DNA from: Flavivirga aquimarina
GTDB lineage: Bacteria; Bacteroidota; Bacteroidia; Flavobacteriales; Flavobacteriaceae
NCBI RefSeq assembly: GCF_030540835.1
Contig: NZ_JAUOEK010000068.1
Location: forward strand, 1 to 64,000
Direction: 5' to 3'
DNA: 64,000 bases
Positions 19,314 to 27,230 of the stretch are shown here, in pieces. The position numbers were made by a program, and so were the translations under genes. The notes under the pieces are model-generated. The model had not been told where the DNA came from. It saw only the letters and a program-made list of their open reading frames with translations, and did not search any database. Within the stretch, counting starts at the first letter, position 1; each line of letters starts with the position of its first letter.

Positions 19314-20579
19314 ATGCACGTATTCAAATTTGGTGGGGCATCGGTAAAAGATGCTGCAGGTGTAAAAAACATAGCGTCGGTATTACAAAAAGTGGGGTCT
19401 GCAAATACATTAATTATTGTTTCTGCTATGGGAAAAACAACCAATGCTTTGGAAGTTGTAATTAAAAATTATTTTGAAGACAAAAGCCAATTGCAAAGTT
19501 CACTTCAAGAAGTTAAAAAATATCATAATGCCATTTTATTAGATTTATTTGATCCCGATAACTATCGGGATGAAAATCATCCTACCTTTAAAAATGTATC
19601 AACTCTTTTTGATGAGTTAAACACCTTTTTTACAACAAATAAATCACCTGATTATAACTTTGTTTACGATCAGGTAATAGGTTTTGGCGAATTAGTTTCT
19701 ACAACTATAATAAGCGACTATTTAAACACAATTAACCTAAAAAATAATTGGATTGATGTTAGAACACAAATTAAAACAGATAATTATTATAGACGTGCCA
19801 ATGTAAATTGGGAAGAAACACAAAGTCTAATAACTTCAAAATTCAACAAAACTATTTTAAATATTACACAAGGCTTTTTAGGCAGCGACTCTAATAACTT
19901 TACAACAACACTTGGTCGAGAAGGCAGTGATTATACAGCAGCCATTTATGGGTATTGTCTAAATGCCGAAAGTGTAACTATTTGGAAAGATGTTCCTGGG
20001 GTTTTAAATGCCGACCCTCGTTATTTTGAAAATGCTCAACTGCTTAATAAAATATCTTACAGAGAAGCCATAGAATTGGCTTTCTATGGCGCATCAGTAA
20101 TTCACCCAAAAACATTACAACCTTTACAAGGAAAAGAAATTCCTTTATACGTAAAATCATTCTTAAACCCTGAAGCAGCAGGAACCAGAATTGGCAAAAA
20201 TGTTACTCTAGAACCCATGATTCCTTGCTTCATTGTAAAGAAAAATCAAGTTTTAATTTCATTATCATCCTTAGATTTCTCATATATCGTTGAAGAAAAT
20301 ATCGGTGCCATTTTCAACTTACTGCATCAATATAAAATGAAAGTAGATGTTATTCAAAATTCTGCCATTAGTTTTTCGGTTTGTGTGGATAATCTTTTTA
20401 ATAACCTCGATAAATTATTACATCATTTAAGAGCAAAATTTAATGTAACTTGTAACGAAAATGTATCACTTTATACTATTCGTCATTATAACGAAAATGC
20501 TATTAGGCAGATTGAGGGAGATAAAACTGTGTTATTAAAACAATTAACCCAAGAAACAGTTCAGATAGTAACTAAATAA
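19314..20579 (+). CDS. lysC: Monofunctional aspartate kinase
   Basis: A 421-residue aspartate kinase, the first step to lysine, threonine, methionine and diaminopimelate. The ATP-binding start KFGGASV is at 5-11, the SAMGKTTNAL loop follows, and GREGSDYTAA with WKDVPGVLNADPR are the usual catalytic and substrate motifs. The C-terminal third (about 300-421) has the place and pattern of ACT regulatory domains. In this lineage the enzyme can be separate from homoserine dehydrogenase, as here. A 20-bp near-palindrome encodes residues 80-86 without breaking the frame. The next gene starts 22 bp downstream. Confidence 0.95.
   Translation: MHVFKFGGASVKDAAGVKNIASVLQKVGSANTLIIVSAMGKTTNALEVVIKNYFEDKSQLQSSLQEVKKYHNAILLDLFDPDNYRDENHPTFKNVSTLFDELNTFFTTNKSPDYNFVYDQVIGFGELVSTTIISDYLNTINLKNNWIDVRTQIKTDNYYRRANVNWEETQSLITSKFNKTILNITQGFLGSDSNNFTTTLGREGSDYTAAIYGYCLNAESVTIWKDVPGVLNADPRYFENAQLLNKISYREAIELAFYGASVIHPKTLQPLQGKEIPLYVKSFLNPEAAGTRIGKNVTLEPMIPCFIVKKNQVLISLSSLDFSYIVEENIGAIFNLLHQYKMKVDVIQNSAISFSVCVDNLFNNLDKLLHHLRAKFNVTCNENVSLYTIRHYNENAIRQIEGDKTVLLKQLTQETVQIVTK
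19552..19571. repeat. Palindrome embedded in lysC
   Basis: Arms ATCCCGATA and TATCGGGAT (9 bp each) around AC, encoding DPDNYRD in the aspartate kinase frame. The same core, as a perfect 18-bp palindrome, interrupts the truncated tRNA-Leu copy at 46416-46433. Both look like copies of one short mobile or amplified palindrome. Confidence 0.65.
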
Positions 20580-20601
20580 ACAATTTAGTACATTTACACT
20601 C

Positions 20602-22428
20602 ATGACCAAACAACAAAATACAGGGCTAGTAACCGCCAAAGAAGTTGCTAAAGCTATCCAATTAAGCAAATATGGATTTATAGGTACTTTTATTGGTTGG
20701 GTTTTAATGAAAGTTCTTAAAATATCTACTCTTAATAGAATATATAAGCGTAACAAACACCTCAATGCTTTACCTTTTTTAGATAGTATTCTAGGTGATT
20801 TTCAAATTAAATTTGAAATTCCTGAAGAAGATTTGAAACGCCTACCAAAAGATGGTGCTTACATTACTATCTCTAATCATCCACTTGGTGGTATTGATGG
20901 TATATTACTTTTAAAACTTATGCTTGAGCAGCGAAAAGACTTTAAAATAATAGCTAATTTTTTATTACATAGAATAGAGCCTTTAAAACCGTACATCATG
21001 CCTGTTAACCCTTTTGAGGACAGGAAAGATACTAAATCCAGTATTTCAGGTTTTAAAAATTCTATTTTGCATTTAAGAGATGGACATCCACTAGGTATTT
21101 TCCCCGCTGGAGAAGTATCAACATATAGAGATGGTAAATTAGTCGTTGATAAGCCATGGGAAGAAGCTGCTATGAAGCTTGTAAAAAAAGCCGAAGTCCC
21201 TGTAGTTCCCATTTATTTTCACGCTAAAAACAGTAAATTATTTTATAAGCTTTCTAAAATTAGTGACACTTTTAGAACTGCTAAATTGCCGTCTGAGTTA
21301 TTAACTCAAAAACGACGTACCATAAAAGTTAGAATAGGAAAACCTATTTCTGTTGCCGATCAAAAAGAACACACTTCTCTCGATGATTTTTCGGATTTTT
21401 TAAGACGAAAAACTTATATGTTATCAAATGCTTTTGAAGATAAATCAAAGATTTTAGATAATATTTCGTCAACATTAAAAACCCCTAAAGTTCCTAAAAG
21501 TATTGTGACACCTGTCGACAGTATGTTGATGACAAAAGAAGTGGAAGCACTTGTTAAAAATAATTTCAGGCTGCTGCAAAGTAAAAATTACGAAGTGTTT
21601 TTAGCAGAACCCAAAAGTATGCCTAACATTTTACGTGAAATTGGACGCTTACGAGAAATCACATTTAGAGAGGTTGGTGAAGGTACAAACGAAGCTATAG
21701 ATTTAGATACTTTTGATAGCTATTATCACCATATGTTTCTTTGGGATAGTGAAAAAAAATTAATTGCCGGTGCCTACCGGATGGGCTTAGGTTCTAAGAT
21801 ATATGAGCGTTATGGTATAGATGGATTTTATTTACAAAATCTCTTTAGGTTCGAACCGGAATTGCATAAAATGATGAGCCAGTCTATAGAAATGGGACGT
21901 GCTTTCATTATTAAAGAATACCAACAAAAACCTATGCCTTTGTTTTTACTCTGGAAAGGTATTGTACATACTACACTTCGTTTTCCTGAGCATAAATTTT
22001 TAATTGGTGGCGTTAGTATTAGTAACCAGTTTTCTAATTTCTCAAAGTCATTAATGATCGAGTTTATGAAATCACATTATTACGACCCATATATTGCACA
22101 ATATGTGCATCCTAAAAAGGAATTTAAAGTCATCCTTAAAGATGCCGATAAAGATTTTGTTTTTGATGCTACCGAAGCCGACTTAAATAAGTTTGATAAA
22201 ATTATAGACGAGGTAGAACCCGGTGCTTTACGCTTACCTGTACTATTAAAGAAATACATAAAACAAAATGCTCGATTAGTTGCATTTAATGTAGACCCAC
22301 TGTTTAATAATGCTGTCGATGGCTTGATGTACATTAAAATTGCTGACTTACCAGAAAGCACCGTGCGTCCTGTAATGGAAGAGTTTCAAGCAGAATTAGA
22401 AAGTAAGTTGGAAAATAATGATAGTTAA
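20602..22428 (+). CDS. olsF: Bifunctional acyltransferase for aminolipids (OlsF-like)
   Basis: A 608-residue protein with two acyltransferase halves. Residues about 60-290 are a PlsC-like lysophospholipid acyltransferase (ISNHPLGGIDG at 91-100 and GIFPAGEVST). Residues about 310-500 resemble OlsB-type N-acyltransferases of the GNAT fold (LREITFREVGEGTNEAID, GAYRMGLG). This two-part order is that of OlsF, reported to make ornithine lipid in Serratia and Flavobacterium; a glycine or other amino lipid product is equally possible here. The His-to-Asp spacing in the PlsC motif is five residues (His93, Asp99), not the textbook four. A predicted membrane-contact helix lies near residues 24-42. It follows lysC in the same direction and ends 3 bp from the convergent arsC stop. 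Confidence 0.8.
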   Translation: MTKQQNTGLVTAKEVAKAIQLSKYGFIGTFIGWVLMKVLKISTLNRIYKRNKHLNALPFLDSILGDFQIKFEIPEEDLKRLPKDGAYITISNHPLGGIDGILLLKLMLEQRKDFKIIANFLLHRIEPLKPYIMPVNPFEDRKDTKSSISGFKNSILHLRDGHPLGIFPAGEVSTYRDGKLVVDKPWEEAAMKLVKKAEVPVVPIYFHAKNSKLFYKLSKISDTFRTAKLPSELLTQKRRTIKVRIGKPISVADQKEHTSLDDFSDFLRRKTYMLSNAFEDKSKILDNISSTLKTPKVPKSIVTPVDSMLMTKEVEALVKNNFRLLQSKNYEVFLAEPKSMPNILREIGRLREITFREVGEGTNEAIDLDTFDSYYHHMFLWDSEKKLIAGAYRMGLGSKIYERYGIDGFYLQNLFRFEPELHKMMSQSIEMGRAFIIKEYQQKPMPLFLLWKGIVHTTLRFPEHKFLIGGVSISNQFSNFSKSLMIEFMKSHYYDPYIAQYVHPKKEFKVILKDADKDFVFDATEADLNKFDKIIDEVEPGALRLPVLLKKYIKQNARLVAFNVDPLFNNAVDGLMYIKIADLPESTVRPVMEEFQAELESKLENNDS

Positions 22429-22431
22429 TCT

Positions 22432-22878
22432 CTAATTTTCCTTAAGCAAAAAATCAAACTCTAAATACTCTTCAACGAAATCTTTAAAATAACCCTTAAT
22501 CTCTTCTCTGGCTTTTAAAAATGCAACATGTTTTTCCTCTTCAGTACCAGTTACTTTTGATGGATCGAAAAAATTATGATGTAAACGCAACGCATTTTTA
22601 CTTGGTATAAATGGACAGTTTTCATTCGCATGATCGCATACAGTTATGATATAATCAAAATTAACATCTTCATATTCATCTACATGATTTGACGTGTGGT
22701 GAGAAATATCAATTCCATCTTCTTTCATAATAGCTAATGCTCCCGGGTTTAAACCATGGGTTTCTATTCCTGCGCTATATACGTTTACGCTTCTGTTATC
22801 TAAAAAATGATTTAAATAACCATGTGCCATCTGGCTTCTACACGAATTACCTGTACACAATACTAAAATGTTTTTCAT
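22432..22878 (-). CDS. arsC: Thioredoxin-coupled arsenate reductase
   Basis: A 148-residue low-molecular-weight-phosphatase-fold reductase that converts arsenate to arsenite. The phosphatase-like loop CTGNSCRS has Cys8 as nucleophile, and Cys81 and Cys88 (VCDHANENC) form the redox pair recycled by thioredoxin, as in Staphylococcus ArsC. An in-frame Met at 22899 would add seven residues, but those come from an interspersed hairpin repeat, so the ATG at 22878 is preferred. It is the last gene of a four-gene ars set. No Acr3 or ArsB pump gene follows; the next gene is convergent and only 3 bp away. Confidence 0.92.
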   Translation of the reverse strand: MKNILVLCTGNSCRSQMAHGYLNHFLDNRSVNVYSAGIETHGLNPGALAIMKEDGIDISHHTSNHVDEYEDVNFDYIITVCDHANENCPFIPSKNALRLHHNFFDPSKVTGTEEEKHVAFLKAREEIKGYFKDFVEEYLEFDFLLKEN

Positions 22879-22885
22879 TCCTCTC

Positions 22886-22915
22886 TGTCTTTCAGACATC
22901 TCTCCAAAGGAGAGA
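22886..22915. repeat. Double-hairpin interspersed repeat upstream of arsC
   Basis: Two adjacent perfect hairpins: TGTCT-TTC-AGACA (22886-22898) and TCTCTCC-AAA-GGAGAGA (22899-22915). This layout resembles short repeats commonly scattered in Flavobacteriaceae genomes. It supplies the spurious extra N-terminal codons of the arsC frame. The remaining gap to 23048 holds nothing else I can support. Confidence 0.55.
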
Positions 22916-23048
22916 AATCACAATTATTAATTAAACTTTTATTTAAAATAGACCTCTATTTTAACCCGTTTTTATTAGTTAAATGACAAATTAACTTAAG
23001 CCATACAACTAAATAGTCTTAAGCCTCTAGGCTAATCCCTGCCTAACA

Positions 23049-23540
23049 TTAATCTATCTTACTACTTCTTTTTTCTAGAAAATGATTGTCATACCATACC
23101 CCATCTAATTGTCCAATTTTTTCTCGAATACCAACAACTCTAAATCCACATTTTAAATGTAAATTAATACTTGCTGTGTTTTCTGAAAAAATACTAGCCT
23201 GCAAGGTCCAAACTCCATTAGCTTCACTTTCATTAATTATTTTTTTTAATAATGTTTCGCCAACATGCATTCCTTTAAATGCTTTTGAAACATATACACT
23301 AACCTCTGCAACTCCTTTATAAACCTGCCGTTTTGATACCGGCGCTAAAACTGCAAATCCTACAACTTTACTGTCTATTGTAGCTACGAATCTACAAATA
23401 GAAAAATACTTAGCGTCCCATTGATTCCAATTAGGAACCTCCGTTTCAAAAGTGGCTATTCTAGTAGCGATCCCTTCTTTATAAACTTTTGAAACGGAAC
23501 TCCAATCATTTTTTGTTAACGTCCTAACAACAATTTCCAT
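23049..23540 (-). CDS. ArsN-like GNAT acetyltransferase
   Basis: A 163-residue GNAT enzyme of the phosphinothricin/arsinothricin acetyltransferase type. Family features: EGIATRIATFETEVPNW near residue 25, acetyl-CoA loop KAFKGMHVGETLL, and the closing LDGVWYDNHFLEKR. Relatives in ars operons (ArsN) acetylate arsinothricin or other organoarsenicals; glufosinate is a possible substrate. It overlaps the end of the DUF6428 gene by 17 bp, so it is part of the ars operon. Confidence 0.85.
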   Translation of the reverse strand: MEIVVRTLTKNDWSSVSKVYKEGIATRIATFETEVPNWNQWDAKYFSICRFVATIDSKVVGFAVLAPVSKRQVYKGVAEVSVYVSKAFKGMHVGETLLKKIINESEANGVWTLQASIFSENTASINLHLKCGFRVVGIREKIGQLDGVWYDNHFLEKRSSKID

Positions 23541-24045
23541 CAGGAGAACAACAAGGTTCTGCGCTTGCCGATACTGTTTCTAAAGATTCGGACACTTTCT
23601 CATTATGTGGGGTCGAAACACCACAAAGTTCTTTTGCTTTACAATCCGTTTTTTCAATGGCTAATTTAACTATTAAGTTGTTTTCTTTTATTTCGAAATC
23701 GTTAACAAATAGTTGTGCTGTATGAAATGTTGCATTGCTATATTCAAACTTAACCTCGGCATCTAAATCGTAGGGTTTCATTTTGCCTACTTTATTTAAA
23801 ATAGCCAAAGCCTTATAAACTGACATATATTCTGTTTTGCCTAACTCTTTTGGACTTTCCCAAAGCTGAATGACTGTTTCTTTCCAAGCATCTGCCTGGG
23901 AACCGCAATCTATAGAATCAACAGCTAAATGTTTAACTTCGGTTATATGATAATTAGCTCCAACCAATAAATTTGGCGCATATTCAAACAATAATGATTT
24001 GTCTTGATTTTGCTCTAATACTTTAAATAACTCTTGTGTTTTCAT
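23524..24045 (-). CDS. DUF6428-type ars operon protein with Cys-rich tail
   Basis: A 173-residue protein of the DUF6428 kind found in Bacteroidota ars operons. The N-terminal two thirds are a compact unassigned domain. The C-terminal tail has paired cysteines (EPCCSPDGNCC) and further Cys in CKAKELCG, a likely arsenite or soft-metal binding site. It lies between arsR and the GNAT gene and overlaps the latter. Biochemical role is unknown; an arsenite chaperone or sensor is a guess from the tail. Confidence 0.75.
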   Translation of the reverse strand: MKTQELFKVLEQNQDKSLLFEYAPNLLVGANYHITEVKHLAVDSIDCGSQADAWKETVIQLWESPKELGKTEYMSVYKALAILNKVGKMKPYDLDAEVKFEYSNATFHTAQLFVNDFEIKENNLIVKLAIEKTDCKAKELCGVSTPHNEKVSESLETVSASAEPCCSPDGNCC

Positions 24046-24059
24046 ATTTATTTAGATTT

Positions 24060-24117
24060 AGATCCCATTTTCACGGGAATGACAATTTTAACAGAAACCT
24101 TGAGAGTAAATCTCAAG
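24060..24117. repeat. REP-like hairpins between arsR and DUF6428
   Basis: A short imperfect hairpin with TCCC/GGGA arms and the trailing GAATGACA (24062-24084) is followed by a perfect 7-bp hairpin CTTGAGA/TCTCAAG (24099-24117). The GGAATGACA end also occurs in the repeat at 32717-32740. Confidence 0.5.
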
Positions 24118-24131
24118 AAATTATTCTTCAT

Positions 24132-24455
24132 TTAGCAACAATTTGATTTTGTTGTATTAAAAAATGAATTTAATTGATTTTGAATAGCTGTCCATCGCTC
24201 AATATTAATACAATAGCACATACTTTTACCTTCTACCTCACCATGTAACAGCCCTATACTTTTAAGTTCTTTTAAATGTTGAGAGATAGTGGCTTGTGCT
24301 AATCCTATTTCTTCAACTAAATCGTTACAAATACACGCATTTTGATTACTAATGTATTGCAAAATAGCAACCCTAGCAGGATGACCTAAAACTTTAAAAA
24401 ACTGAGCTAGGTCATTTTGCTTATCTGTAAATATTTGATTTTTAGTAATTCCCAT
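24132..24455 (-). CDS. arsR: ArsR family arsenic-responsive repressor
   Basis: A 107-residue winged-helix repressor. The helix-turn-helix covers about 45-70 (AQATISQHLKELKSIGLL). Cys41 and Cys43 (ACICNDLV) match the arsenite site of ArsR in the recognition-helix region, and extra Cys pairs occur at 80/82 and at the very C-terminus (106/107). It heads the ars operon and would release DNA when As(III) binds. A perfect palindrome lies 14 bp upstream of the start. Confidence 0.92.
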   Translation of the reverse strand: MGITKNQIFTDKQNDLAQFFKVLGHPARVAILQYISNQNACICNDLVEEIGLAQATISQHLKELKSIGLLHGEVEGKSMCYCINIERWTAIQNQLNSFFNTTKSNCC

Positions 24456-24468
24456 TGCTTTTATTTAT

Positions 24469-24480
24469 ATATTGCAATAT
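24469..24480. promoter_or_regulatory. Probable ArsR operator
   Basis: A perfect 12-bp palindrome ATATTGCAATAT between arsR and the divergent DUF805 gene, 13 nt before the arsR start. Location and TTGCAA core fit an ArsR/SmtB-type operator for autoregulation. Confidence 0.5.
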
Positions 24481-24507
24481 TACGATAATAAACTTAAATA
24501 AAAAAAC

Positions 24508-24515
24508 TATATTTG
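24508..24515 (+). promoter_or_regulatory. -7 box of the DUF805 gene
   Basis: TATATTTG, a perfect -7 box, 27 bp before the DUF805 ATG at 24543. No well-spaced TTG was found. Confidence 0.4.
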
Positions 24516-24542
24516 GTTTTATTAACCCCAAATTACATTATT

Positions 24543-24908
24543 ATGAATTGGTACTTAAACGCACTGAAGCAGTACGCAACTTTTTCTGGAAGAGCCAGAC
24601 GAAAAGAATATTGGATGTTTTCCTTGTTCAATATTATTATTATTTATGGACTTTTATTTCTTGCTATAGGATTAGAAATGCCTTTTTTAATAACATTATA
24701 TGTTATTTATTTTTTTGCAATTATGATTCCTTCATTAGCAGTAGGTGTGAGAAGAATGCACGACGCCGGAAAAAGTGGTTGGTTTTTACTAATTCCTTTT
24801 TACAATTTAATTTTAGCTTGTACAGATAGTGAAGCTGGATCAAACAAATGGGGACCAAACCCAAAGTCTGATGCTGAAGAAATAGACTTAATTGGTCAAG
24901 AAAAATAA
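24543..24908 (+). CDS. DUF805 membrane protein
   Basis: A 121-residue inner-membrane protein of the DUF805 (YhaH-like) family. It opens with the typical MNWYLNALKQYATFSGRARRKEYW, has two or three hydrophobic segments, and the family motif VRRMHDAGKSGWFLLIPFYN, ending in a soluble GSNKWGPNP tail. I took the ATG at 24543 over an upstream TTG because it begins the conserved domain. The family function is unknown. It is a single gene with a promoter box and a strong terminator. Confidence 0.88.
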   Translation: MNWYLNALKQYATFSGRARRKEYWMFSLFNIIIIYGLLFLAIGLEMPFLITLYVIYFFAIMIPSLAVGVRRMHDAGKSGWFLLIPFYNLILACTDSEAGSNKWGPNPKSDAEEIDLIGQEK

Positions 24909-24931
24909 GTATTTTATACTTCTATTATAGA

Positions 24932-24964
24932 AAGAAAGCCAGAAATTTAATTTCTGGCTTTCTT
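24932..24964. terminator. Shared terminator of convergent genes
   Basis: A perfect 15-bp stem (24932-24946 with 24950-24964, loop of 3) between the DUF805 gene and the convergent TM2 gene. Confidence 0.88.
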
Positions 24965-24984
24965 ATATTTTAAATAACGATCGA

Positions 24985-25434
24985 TTAAAACCAAGGTCTT
25001 TGACCTACTTGATAAGTGTTATAAAACTCTTCGTCAGATTTGGTAAGATAAATAATCCCTTCAATAACACCAACTGCCCAGGCAATTCCTGATGTTAATC
25101 CACAAGTAAAAACTCCTAATACAGCCAATACTAATAATATAATACCTTCCTTATGATATCCTAAAACAAATTTATGTACACCAATTGTACCAAATAAAAT
25201 AGCTAAAATTCCTGCTAATACTTTTTTATTTTCACCAGTTATATTATCAAAAGTTTCTTTGGCACCATCAGCAAAATCGGAAGCAGATTCTTTAACATCC
25301 TCAAATGTTTCTTTTGCCTTTTCTTTTGCTTCTTCGGCAAATTCGCCTGCTTTATCAGCTGCTTTTTTTGCCCCTTCCTTAGCATCACCTAACATATCGT
25401 TTAGGTCGTCGCTTAAATTCTTTTCATCAGACAT
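24985..25434 (-). CDS. Amphipathic-helix protein with TM2 domain
   Basis: A 149-residue protein. Residues 1-65 are an Ala/Lys/Glu-rich amphipathic helix (repeats such as AKEGAKKAADKAGEFAEEAK) like late-embryogenesis or YtxH-type proteins. Residues about 70-140 are a TM2 domain: two membrane helices with GTIGVHKFVLGYHKEGI between them. It ends in QRPWF. It lies 87 bp downstream of a second protein with the same MSDE start and helix type. A role at the membrane surface under stress is plausible but not shown. Confidence 0.8.
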   Translation of the reverse strand: MSDEKNLSDDLNDMLGDAKEGAKKAADKAGEFAEEAKEKAKETFEDVKESASDFADGAKETFDNITGENKKVLAGILAILFGTIGVHKFVLGYHKEGIILLVLAVLGVFTCGLTSGIAWAVGVIEGIIYLTKSDEEFYNTYQVGQRPWF

Positions 25435-25521
25435 AATATTTTATAATTTTGGTTAAAATATAAAGGTAATAAAAATTTAAATTCATTTATGAAAACACCA
25501 CTATAACAGATAGTTAACGGT

Positions 25522-25974
25522 TTAATTCTTATCGAAAACCTTTTTTAGAAAGCTTTTTGTTTTTTTTGACACTTCAGATAGTGTGTCTTTGGCTTCTTCT
25601 GCAAATTCTTCTAATTTATTGCTGGTTTCATCTACTAATTCAGTCGTCTTTTCAGCAACCTTATCTAACTCCTCTCCTGCTTCTTCTGCAAATTCTTTTA
25701 CCTTTTCTTTGGCTTCAGTATATTTTTCTCTGGCTTCTACAGAGAGTTTTACTCCTTTTTCTTTTGCTATTTCTGTGAAGTCTTCTAATTTTTCGTTTGC
25801 TTCTCCAAAAAGCACATTTGTTTTTTCTTTTGTTTTATAGTAAATCTCTTTGGCTTCTGCTTTTAACTTTTCTGCTTTATCATTAACATGATCTTTACCC
25901 TTCGAATCACCTTTTATAACTTCTGCGTCATAAACTTTATCATTCGGTTGATTATTTTTAGATTCATCAGACAT
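25522..25974 (-). CDS. LEA/YtxH-like amphipathic-helix protein
   Basis: A 150-residue, very hydrophilic Lys/Glu/Ala-rich protein with long amphipathic heptad/undecad-like repeats (KEKVKEFAEEAGEELDKVAEK, and the similar NKLEEFAEEAKDTLSEV). No membrane segment or catalytic motif. It resembles stress-related late-embryogenesis-abundant proteins in composition. It shares its start MSDE and the EEFAEEA-type repeats with the downstream TM2 protein, which suggests common ancestry of the helical part and joint expression. Confidence 0.7.
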   Translation of the reverse strand: MSDESKNNQPNDKVYDAEVIKGDSKGKDHVNDKAEKLKAEAKEIYYKTKEKTNVLFGEANEKLEDFTEIAKEKGVKLSVEAREKYTEAKEKVKEFAEEAGEELDKVAEKTTELVDETSNKLEEFAEEAKDTLSEVSKKTKSFLKKVFDKN

Positions 25975-26050
25975 AACTTTTTCACTTTAACGTATTCAGT
26001 TTATATGTCTATTAACTTATACAAATGTTACAGGAAAAGGGTTTTAGAGT

Positions 26051-26815
26051 TTACCTAAAAAGCATGATAACGCCACCTATAGCTGTAACAATTAATATAA
26101 ATCGCCTATAATTTATATTCGAAATTAATTTTACGATAGCTACTCCGAGAAAAAAACCAATGATTATTGCTGGAATTAAAACAGTATTTAAAACAAGGGT
26201 TTCTTTAGTAACTGTTTTCCAAACAAAAAAATGAAAGGGTAACTTAAATACATTTATAATGAAAAATAACCATGCCGCAGTTCCTATAAATTCATTTTTT
26301 GGTAAACGCATCGCCAAAAAATAAATATTAGAAATTGGCCCTGCTAAATTACCCACCATGGTTGTAAACCCTGCTAAAAACCCTGTGGTGCCTGAAAACC
26401 ATTTATTGGTTGGTACGCTTGTCTTTTTTCTATTTTCTGTATAAAACATAATTAATACAGAACCAATTATAATAACTGCCATTATTCTTTTAAATAGTAC
26501 TTCAGAAATATCATTTCCTACCCATACACCTATTAAAACACCTACAATCATCCATGGCATTAATTTTTTTATATACTTCCATTGTGCATGTCTATTATAA
26601 TATATCACTGCAAAAATATCGGCTGTAATTAACATGGGGAGCAACACTCCTGTGGATGCTTTCTCGCCAAAAACAAAGGCTAGTATAACTACTATTATAA
26701 TACCTATGCCTTTAATTCCTGACTTGGATAAACCCAACAAAAAAACTGCAAAAAAAATGGCAGTCCATCGTAATGCAGTTAAATTATATGATTGTAGTAT
26801 TTCTAAATAAGTCAA
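26051..26815 (-). CDS. TauE/SafE family membrane transporter
   Basis: A 254-residue TauE/SafE (sulfite/organosulfonate exporter) family permease with about eight hydrophobic helices. The family pattern is visible in FLLGLSKSGIKGIGI at the start and GFLAGFTTMVGNLAGPISNIYFLA in the middle, which are the two related half-repeats. The substrate cannot be told. The start codon is TTG at 26815, since a stop codon lies directly upstream and the next Met is inside the third helix. It is the last gene of a six-gene operon reading from 29132 downward. Confidence 0.88.
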   Translation of the reverse strand: MTYLEILQSYNLTALRWTAIFFAVFLLGLSKSGIKGIGIIIVVILAFVFGEKASTGVLLPMLITADIFAVIYYNRHAQWKYIKKLMPWMIVGVLIGVWVGNDISEVLFKRIMAVIIIGSVLIMFYTENRKKTSVPTNKWFSGTTGFLAGFTTMVGNLAGPISNIYFLAMRLPKNEFIGTAAWLFFIINVFKLPFHFFVWKTVTKETLVLNTVLIPAIIIGFFLGVAIVKLISNINYRRFILIVTAIGGVIMLFR

Positions 26816-26843
26816 TTATTTATGCTTAAATCTTAGGGCTAAA

Positions 26844-27230
26844 TTACAAAAAGGCTTTATCTATTGGTTCCCAAAGTTCAATTTTGTTGCCATCATTATC
26901 TAAAATCCAACCAAATTTCCCATACTCATACTCTTCAACCTCTCCAACAATAGTTACCCCTTCTTCTTTTAAAACTTTAAGTAACTCATGTAAATTTTCT
27001 ACACGATAATTAAACATAAAGTCTTTTTTAGATGGTTCATAGTATTTGGTATCTGCAGAAAATGGACTCCATTGTGTAGAACAATCGTTTCCTTCTTTAT
27101 CTTTCCACCAAAAAGTACAACCGTAATCGTCGGTATTAAACCCTAAATGTTTCTTGTACCAATCTTTTGATGCTTTTGGGTCTTTAGCTTTAAAAAATAA
27201 GCCTCCTATTCCTGTTACACGTTTTTTCAT
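26844..27230 (-). CDS. VOC (glyoxalase/bleomycin-resistance) family protein
   Basis: A 128-residue single-chain VOC protein: two beta-alpha-beta-beta-beta units, with GGLFFKAKDPKASKDWYKKHLGF at the front and FGWILDNDGNKIELWEP at the end. The C-terminal Glu of IELWEP is at a usual metal-ligand position. Such proteins include glyoxalases, dioxygenases and drug-binding proteins; the substrate is unknown. Its start overlaps the end of the DUF1801 gene by 4 bp (ATGA). Confidence 0.85.
   Translation of the reverse strand: MKKRVTGIGGLFFKAKDPKASKDWYKKHLGFNTDDYGCTFWWKDKEGNDCSTQWSPFSADTKYYEPSKKDFMFNYRVENLHELLKVLKEEGVTIVGEVEEYEYGKFGWILDNDGNKIELWEPIDKAFL

Noticed and set aside
25557-25840. Plus-strand Leu/Ser-rich frames opposite the amphipathic-helix gene
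   Set aside because: Low-complexity complement of Lys/Glu/Ala codons; no independent evidence.
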